Positions 14,003 through 18,040 of a stretch of 18,040 nt of DNA are shown here, one piece after another. The notes beneath the pieces are model-generated. The model did not search any database. It was not told where the DNA came from and saw nothing but the letters and a program-made list of their open reading frames with translations. Source of the DNA: CAYMCV01 sp964389005 (GTDB taxonomy: Bacteria; Bacillota; Clostridia; Lachnospirales; Lachnospiraceae); assembly GCA_964389005.1 (NCBI GenBank), contig CAYMCV010000047.1, positions 1-18,040 of the forward strand, written 5' to 3'. Positions within the stretch are counted from its first letter, which is position 1; every line of letters starts with the position of its first letter. Position numbers and translations under genes: made by a program.

Positions 14003-17000
14003 ATATAGGCGAACTGGCAAAGGAATTAAACGTATCGGGAAAAGATGTGGTAGGCTTTTTACAGGAAAAGGGTTACCCTTATAAAAGCACGCAGAAAATT
14101 CTCGATTCGGATACGGAAAGTTTGGTAAGAAAGGGATTTGGGGCTTCTGGAAAGAGCAAAGAGCAACCGAACAAAGCAGCAAAACCCGCGAAAACCGAGT
14201 CGCCCGTGCAAACGCAGAAACCGGAGAAACCGGTGAAGGCAGAACAACCTGTTAAGCAGAAGGATGCGGAGCAACCGATTGCAAAGAAAGCTGAAGAAGC
14301 ACCCAAAAAGAAGAAAATTATTATTGTAGGTAATCCCCAAAACAGTAAGATTCCGGGCAATCGTCCCAATACGCCGAATAAAAGCGGAAATCAGAATCAC
14401 GGGAATTATGGCAATAATTCGTACAACAATCAAAAGAGACCCCTTGGCAATACGCAACAGTTGATTCGTCCGATCACACCTCCTTCGCCGACACCGTCAC
14501 GTACGATGGTAACGAGCCAGCCGGTAAGCAAACCGGTTGAAAAATCGATTCCGACACAGGAAAAGGTGACACCGGCAGAGAGTACGCCGACAGCACCGGT
14601 ACAGGAGACGCAGGAACGTGTAAAACCTGCGGCACAGTTGACGGAGAGAACAGACTCTAATCAGGCAAGATCATACCAGAGCAGAAATGCCCAGGATTAC
14701 AGAGAACGTCCACAGAATGACGGAAACCGCGGAAATCGCCCGCAAGGACAGGGGAATTATGGAAACAATAATCGCCCGCAAGGTCAAGGCGGCTACGGAA
14801 ACAATAATCGTCCGCAAGGACAGGGCGGCTACGGAAACAATAATCGTCCGCAAGGACAGGGCGGATACGGAAATAACAACCGTCCGCAAGGACAGGGCGG
14901 ATACGGGAACAACAACCGTCCGCAAGGACAGGGCGGATACGGAAATAACAGCCGTCCGCAAGGACAGGGTGGCTACGGAAACAACAACCGTCCGCAAGGA
15001 CAGGGCGGCTACGGAAACAACAACCGTCCGCAAGGACAGGGCGGCTATGGGAACAACAACCGTCCGCAAGGACAGGGTGGTTATGGAAACAGACCACAGG
15101 GACAGGGTGGCTACGGAAACAGACCACAAGGTCAAGGCGGCTATGGACAGCAGAATCGTTCTTTCGACAACAGAGGCAACGGTACGGACAACAGATTCAA
15201 GAAGCCGGTTGGCAAAGGATTCGGTGAGACACCGATTACTGAGGTTGACAAGAAACACAACGACAACAGAAGTCGTTTGAATCAGGATAAAGATAAAAAC
15301 AAACGCAAAGATAAGATTTATGAGGAAGAGGATTTCAAAGGCGGCAAATTAAAACCGGGCAGATTTATCAAACCGGAGAAACATGAAGAATCTGCAGTTG
15401 AAGAAATTAAGGTTATTACCGTTCCCGAAACCATCACCATCAAAGAACTTGCCGACAAGATGAAGATGCCGGCGGCTTCCATCATCAAGAAACTCTTTGT
15501 TCAGGGTGAGATTGTGACGGTGAATCAGGAAATTTCTTTTGAAAAAGCGGAAGAAATTGCGATTGACTATGAGATTATTTGTGAGAAAGAAATACCGATT
15601 AATGTCATCGAAGAGTTGTTGCGTGAGGACGATGAAGAAGCTGCGCAGATGACAGAACGTCCGCCTGTAATTTGTGTTATGGGTCACGTTGATCACGGTA
15701 AAACATCTTTGTTGGATGCAATTCGAAAGACACATGTAATTGACAGAGAAGCGGGCGGTATTACGCAGCACATCGGTGCTTATACGGTAAAATTAAATAA
15801 CCGCAGCATTACATTCTTGGATACACCGGGACATGAGGCGTTTACTTCCATGCGTATGCGTGGTGCCAATGCGACAGATATCGCAATTTTGGTTATTGCT
15901 GCAGACGACGGTGTTATGCCGCAGACCAAGGAAGCCATCAACCATGCCAAGGCGGCAGGCGTTCAAATTATTGTTGCTGTGAATAAAGTGGATAGAATCG
16001 GTTATGATTTTAATGACAAGTCTAAAAAGATGGATTCCTATCCGAATATCAACAACTTGATGCGTGAGTTGGCGGAAGAGCATGAACTACTTGCCGAAGA
16101 CTGGGGCGGAACCACCATTTTTGCACCGGTTTCAGCCAAAAAAGGTGAGGGTATTTCGGAACTTTTAGATATGATTCTGCTTTCGGCAGATATGTTGGAA
16201 TTAAAAGCAAATGCAGACAGACGGGCAAGAGGTATGGTAATTGAAGCGGAACTTGATAAGGGACGCGGACCGGTTGCGACAATTTTGGTTCAAAAAGGAA
16301 CGCTTCACGTAGGCGATTTCATTTCTGCCGGACCGAGCCATGGTAAGGTCAGAGCGATGATAGACGATAAGGGTAGAAGACTCAAAGAGGCTCCGCCTTC
16401 TACACCTGTAGAGATTCTGGGTCTGAACGATGTGCCCAATGCAGGAGAAATCTTCATTGCACATGACAATGACAAAGAAGCCAAGATGTTTGCAGATACA
16501 TTTGTTGCACAGAATAAAGTGAAGTTGATTGATGATACCAAAGCGAAGATGTCACTCGATGACTTGTTCAGTCAAATTCAGGCGGGCAGTCTGAAAGAAT
16601 TGAACATCATTGTTAAGGCAGATGTAAAGGGTAGTGTGGAAGCCGTTAAGCAGAGTCTTGTGAAGTTGTCGAACGAAGAAGTTGCCGTTAAGGTAATTCA
16701 TGGCGGTGTCGGAACCATTAACGAGTCTGATGTAATTCTGGCAAGCGCAACCAAGGCAATCATCATCGGATTTAACGTACGACTCGACAATATGGCAAAG
16801 GCAACTGTAGAGCGTGAGGGCGTGGATGTTCGTTTGTACAGCGTCATCTACCAGGCTATCGAAGATGTGGAAGCAGCGATGAAGGGTATGCTTGATCCGA
16901 TATTTGAAGAAAAAATCATCGGTCATGCGGAAGTTCGTCAGATATTCAAAGCATCCGCTATCGGTAATATCGCAGGTTCCTATGTGCTTGACGGTGTATT

Positions 17001-17202
17001 CCAGAGGAATGCGCAGATTCGTATTACACGCGAAGGCGAGCAAATTTATGAAGGTAAACTTTTATCGCTGAAGCGTTTCAAAGACGATGTCAAGGAAGTC
17101 AAAGCGGGCTTTGAATGCGGTCTTGTTTTTGAAGATTTCGACAAACTGCAGGAACTCGATTTGGTTGAGGCATTTATCATGGTAGAGGTACCGAGACAAT
17201 GA
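13999..17202 (+). CDS. infB: Translation initiation factor IF-2 with a large repeat-rich N-terminal region
   Basis: A 1067-residue translational GTPase that brings fMet-tRNA to the 30S subunit and promotes subunit joining. Residues 1-50 are the first IF2-N helix domain (IGELAKELNVSGKDVVGFLQ). Residues 50-240 are Lys/Pro/Glu-rich and disordered-looking, and 247-386 are 12 Gly/Asn/Gln/Tyr/Arg repeats. The second IF2-N domain is at about 478-530 (ITIKELADKMKMPAASIIKK). The G domain has GHVDHGKT (562-569), GGITQHIGAY, DTPGHEAF (608-615), NKVD (662-665) and SAKKGEG (from 712). Domains II, III and the fMet-tRNA-binding IV follow to the end. The core is ordinary; the excess over Bacillus IF2 (about 716 residues) is all in the N-terminal half. 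It overlaps ylxQ and rbfA by 4 bases each. Confidence 0.98.
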   Translation: MNIGELAKELNVSGKDVVGFLQEKGYPYKSTQKILDSDTESLVRKGFGASGKSKEQPNKAAKPAKTESPVQTQKPEKPVKAEQPVKQKDAEQPIAKKAEEAPKKKKIIIVGNPQNSKIPGNRPNTPNKSGNQNHGNYGNNSYNNQKRPLGNTQQLIRPITPPSPTPSRTMVTSQPVSKPVEKSIPTQEKVTPAESTPTAPVQETQERVKPAAQLTERTDSNQARSYQSRNAQDYRERPQNDGNRGNRPQGQGNYGNNNRPQGQGGYGNNNRPQGQGGYGNNNRPQGQGGYGNNNRPQGQGGYGNNNRPQGQGGYGNNSRPQGQGGYGNNNRPQGQGGYGNNNRPQGQGGYGNNNRPQGQGGYGNRPQGQGGYGNRPQGQGGYGQQNRSFDNRGNGTDNRFKKPVGKGFGETPITEVDKKHNDNRSRLNQDKDKNKRKDKIYEEEDFKGGKLKPGRFIKPEKHEESAVEEIKVITVPETITIKELADKMKMPAASIIKKLFVQGEIVTVNQEISFEKAEEIAIDYEIICEKEIPINVIEELLREDDEEAAQMTERPPVICVMGHVDHGKTSLLDAIRKTHVIDREAGGITQHIGAYTVKLNNRSITFLDTPGHEAFTSMRMRGANATDIAILVIAADDGVMPQTKEAINHAKAAGVQIIVAVNKVDRIGYDFNDKSKKMDSYPNINNLMRELAEEHELLAEDWGGTTIFAPVSAKKGEGISELLDMILLSADMLELKANADRRARGMVIEAELDKGRGPVATILVQKGTLHVGDFISAGPSHGKVRAMIDDKGRRLKEAPPSTPVEILGLNDVPNAGEIFIAHDNDKEAKMFADTFVAQNKVKLIDDTKAKMSLDDLFSQIQAGSLKELNIIVKADVKGSVEAVKQSLVKLSNEEVAVKVIHGGVGTINESDVILASATKAIIIGFNVRLDNMAKATVEREGVDVRLYSVIYQAIEDVEAAMKGMLDPIFEEKIIGHAEVRQIFKASAIGNIAGSYVLDGVFQRNAQIRITREGEQIYEGKLLSLKRFKDDVKEVKAGFECGLVFEDFDKLQELDLVEAFIMVEVPRQ
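14737..15156 (+). repeat. Twelve in-frame tandem repeats within infB (36 bp, two of 30 bp)
   Basis: The unit encodes RPQGQGGYGNNN. Copies 1-9 and 12 are 36 bp and copies 10-11 are 30 bp (lacking two Asn codons). Copy 1 has N for G (GNYG), copy 6 ends NNS and copy 12 ends GQQN. Most copies begin CGTCCGCAAGGACAGGG; differences between units are mainly at third codon positions, which points to recent duplication or gene conversion. The composition (Gly, Asn, Gln, Tyr, Arg; no aliphatic residues) predicts a disordered, RNA-friendly linker. Confidence 0.95.
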
Positions 17203-17561
17203 GAAAGAACAGTATAAAAAATACAAGAATCAATCAAGAGGTTCAGCGGGTGCTTGCAGAGATTATCCGTTCGGATATCAAAGACCCGCGCCTTGACCCC
17301 ATGACAAGTGTTGTGGCGGTTCAGGTTTCCCCTGATTTAAAGACCGGCAAAGCATATATCAGTGTATTGGGGAACGAAGAGGCACAACAGAATACCCTCA
17401 AAGCATTGCATAGCGCGGGCGGTTTCATTAGGAGCCAATTGGCAAAAAAGATTAATTTGCGGTATACGCCGGAAATCACTTTTGTTGTGGATCAATCCAT
17501 TGAATATGGTGTTCACATGTCAAAACTGATTGATGACGTGAATGCGGGAGAGCATCAGTGA
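17199..17561 (+). CDS. rbfA: Ribosome-binding factor A
   Basis: A 120-residue KH-fold protein that acts late in 30S subunit assembly, near the 16S rRNA 5' helix, and is important in the cold. Family features are RINQEVQRVLAEIIRSDIKDPRL at the N-terminus, VVAVQVSPDLKTGKAYISVLG, and RYTPEITFVVDQSIEYGVHMSKLI near the C-terminus. Length is normal. The ATG at 17199 overlaps the infB stop as ATGA, and its own stop overlaps the nrnA GTG as GTGA, so it depends on translation from its neighbours. Confidence 0.97.
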   Translation: MRKNSIKNTRINQEVQRVLAEIIRSDIKDPRLDPMTSVVAVQVSPDLKTGKAYISVLGNEEAQQNTLKALHSAGGFIRSQLAKKINLRYTPEITFVVDQSIEYGVHMSKLIDDVNAGEHQ

Positions 17562-18040
17562 TCAATATTTATGAAGAATGCAGGGAGTACAACAGAATCG
17601 GAATCAGCGGACACATCAAACCGGACGGCGATTGTATCGGTGCAGTTCTGGCACTTTATCTATATCTCAATAAGAGATTACCGAATGCAGAGATTATCGC
17701 GTTTTCTGAAGAACCGGCTTCATGCTTTGCGTATATTCGGGGAATTGAACGATTCAATACCAATTTTGAAGTAAAAGAGGCGCCGGAACTGATGATTGCA
17801 CTCGATACGGTCAGCGATCGCTTGGGTGGTGCGGAGAAGTATTTTCAAACTGCGCGCAAAACGATAAATATCGATCATCATATCAGCAATGCAAGCGGAT
17901 GTGGAGATGTGAATTATGTTGATGCAGAGGCCAGTTCCACTAGCGAGTTGATATACAGACTGATTGAACCGGACTACATTGACCGAGAGATTGCGGAGGC
18001 ACTTTATCTTGGAATTGTACATGATACGGGTGTTTTTCGC
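17558..18040 (+). CDS. nrnA: DHH-family phosphoesterase, NrnA-type nanoRNase / pAp phosphatase (3' end beyond window)
   Basis: The frame starts at the GTG at 17558, with GGGAG eight bases upstream, and stays open to the right edge, giving the first 161 residues of a protein of usually about 310-320. DHH superfamily motifs appear in order: GHIKPDGDCIGA (motif I), ALDTVSD (motif II Asp), INIDHHISN (the DHH motif) and GIVHDTGVF (motif IV Asp). NrnA degrades 2-5-nt RNAs from the 5' end and dephosphorylates pAp. It follows rbfA in most Firmicute operons, which supports the call. The C-terminal DHHA1 domain should lie just past the window. Confidence 0.93.
   Translation, partial: MINIYEECREYNRIGISGHIKPDGDCIGAVLALYLYLNKRLPNAEIIAFSEEPASCFAYIRGIERFNTNFEVKEAPELMIALDTVSDRLGGAEKYFQTARKTINIDHHISNASGCGDVNYVDAEASSTSELIYRLIEPDYIDREIAEALYLGIVHDTGVFR

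Noticed and set aside
14737..15156. CRISPR-like regular 36-bp periodicity
   Set aside because: There are no unique spacers between units. The copies are contiguous, in frame with IF2, and differ mainly at third codon positions.
14671..15258. Long minus-strand open frame (195 codons) and a plus-strand alternative frame at 14687-15280 across the infB repeat
   Set aside because: A 36-bp repeat with no stop in a given frame stays open however many times it is copied. Both products are simple translations of the repeat in other frames, with no ribosome site.

Overview
The window reads as chromosomal DNA of a low-GC Gram-positive anaerobe, most likely a member of the Clostridia and probably Lachnospiraceae. 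This is inferred from gene content, not from a search. The evidence is strong Shine-Dalgarno sites ahead of nearly every gene, the Firmicute order rimP-nusA-rnpM-ylxQ-infB-rbfA-nrnA, the pairing of polA with coaE, and TmcAL, WalJ and a zf-HC2 membrane protein. Almost everything is core housekeeping sequence. I found no phage, plasmid, CRISPR or defence locus, and no convincing undescribed multi-gene system.

Region by region: (1) 1-1390 is the accessory part. It holds the C-terminal end of an Rpn-type nuclease/transposase with a 12-bp tandem repeat, its terminator, and an orphan lipoprotein with its own candidate promoter. (2) 1426-1600 is a self-contained tRNA-Leu(CAA) unit with promoter and terminator. 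(3) 1682-10113 is a run of seven co-directional genes: a tail-anchored zf-HC2 protein, DNA polymerase I (polA), dephospho-CoA kinase (coaE), an enlarged FtsA-like actin-family ATPase, a WalJ-type metallo-beta-lactamase-fold protein, and the conserved but uncharacterised ACT (UPF0237) / PFL (UPF0210) pair. It closes with a hairpin shared with the convergent gene. (4) 10129-11364 on the minus strand is tmcAL, for tRNA-Met wobble acetylation. (5) 11544-18040 is the translation operon rimP-nusA-rnpM-ylxQ-infB-rbfA-nrnA. Its promoter is followed almost at once by a terminator-like hairpin. From rnpM onward every junction overlaps, which suggests translational coupling; nrnA runs off the right edge.

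The last operon joins ribosome maturation (RimP, RbfA), transcription elongation (NusA), initiation (IF2), RNase P modulation (RnpM), an L7Ae-type RNA-binding protein (YlxQ) and nano-RNA turnover (NrnA). The points most worth a second look are the 12-copy Gly/Asn/Gln/Tyr/Arg repeat inside IF2, the C-terminal extension of the FtsA-like protein (apparently three beta-grasp-like modules and a basic linker), the hairpin between the rimP promoter and rimP, and the orphan zf-HC2 protein upstream of polA.
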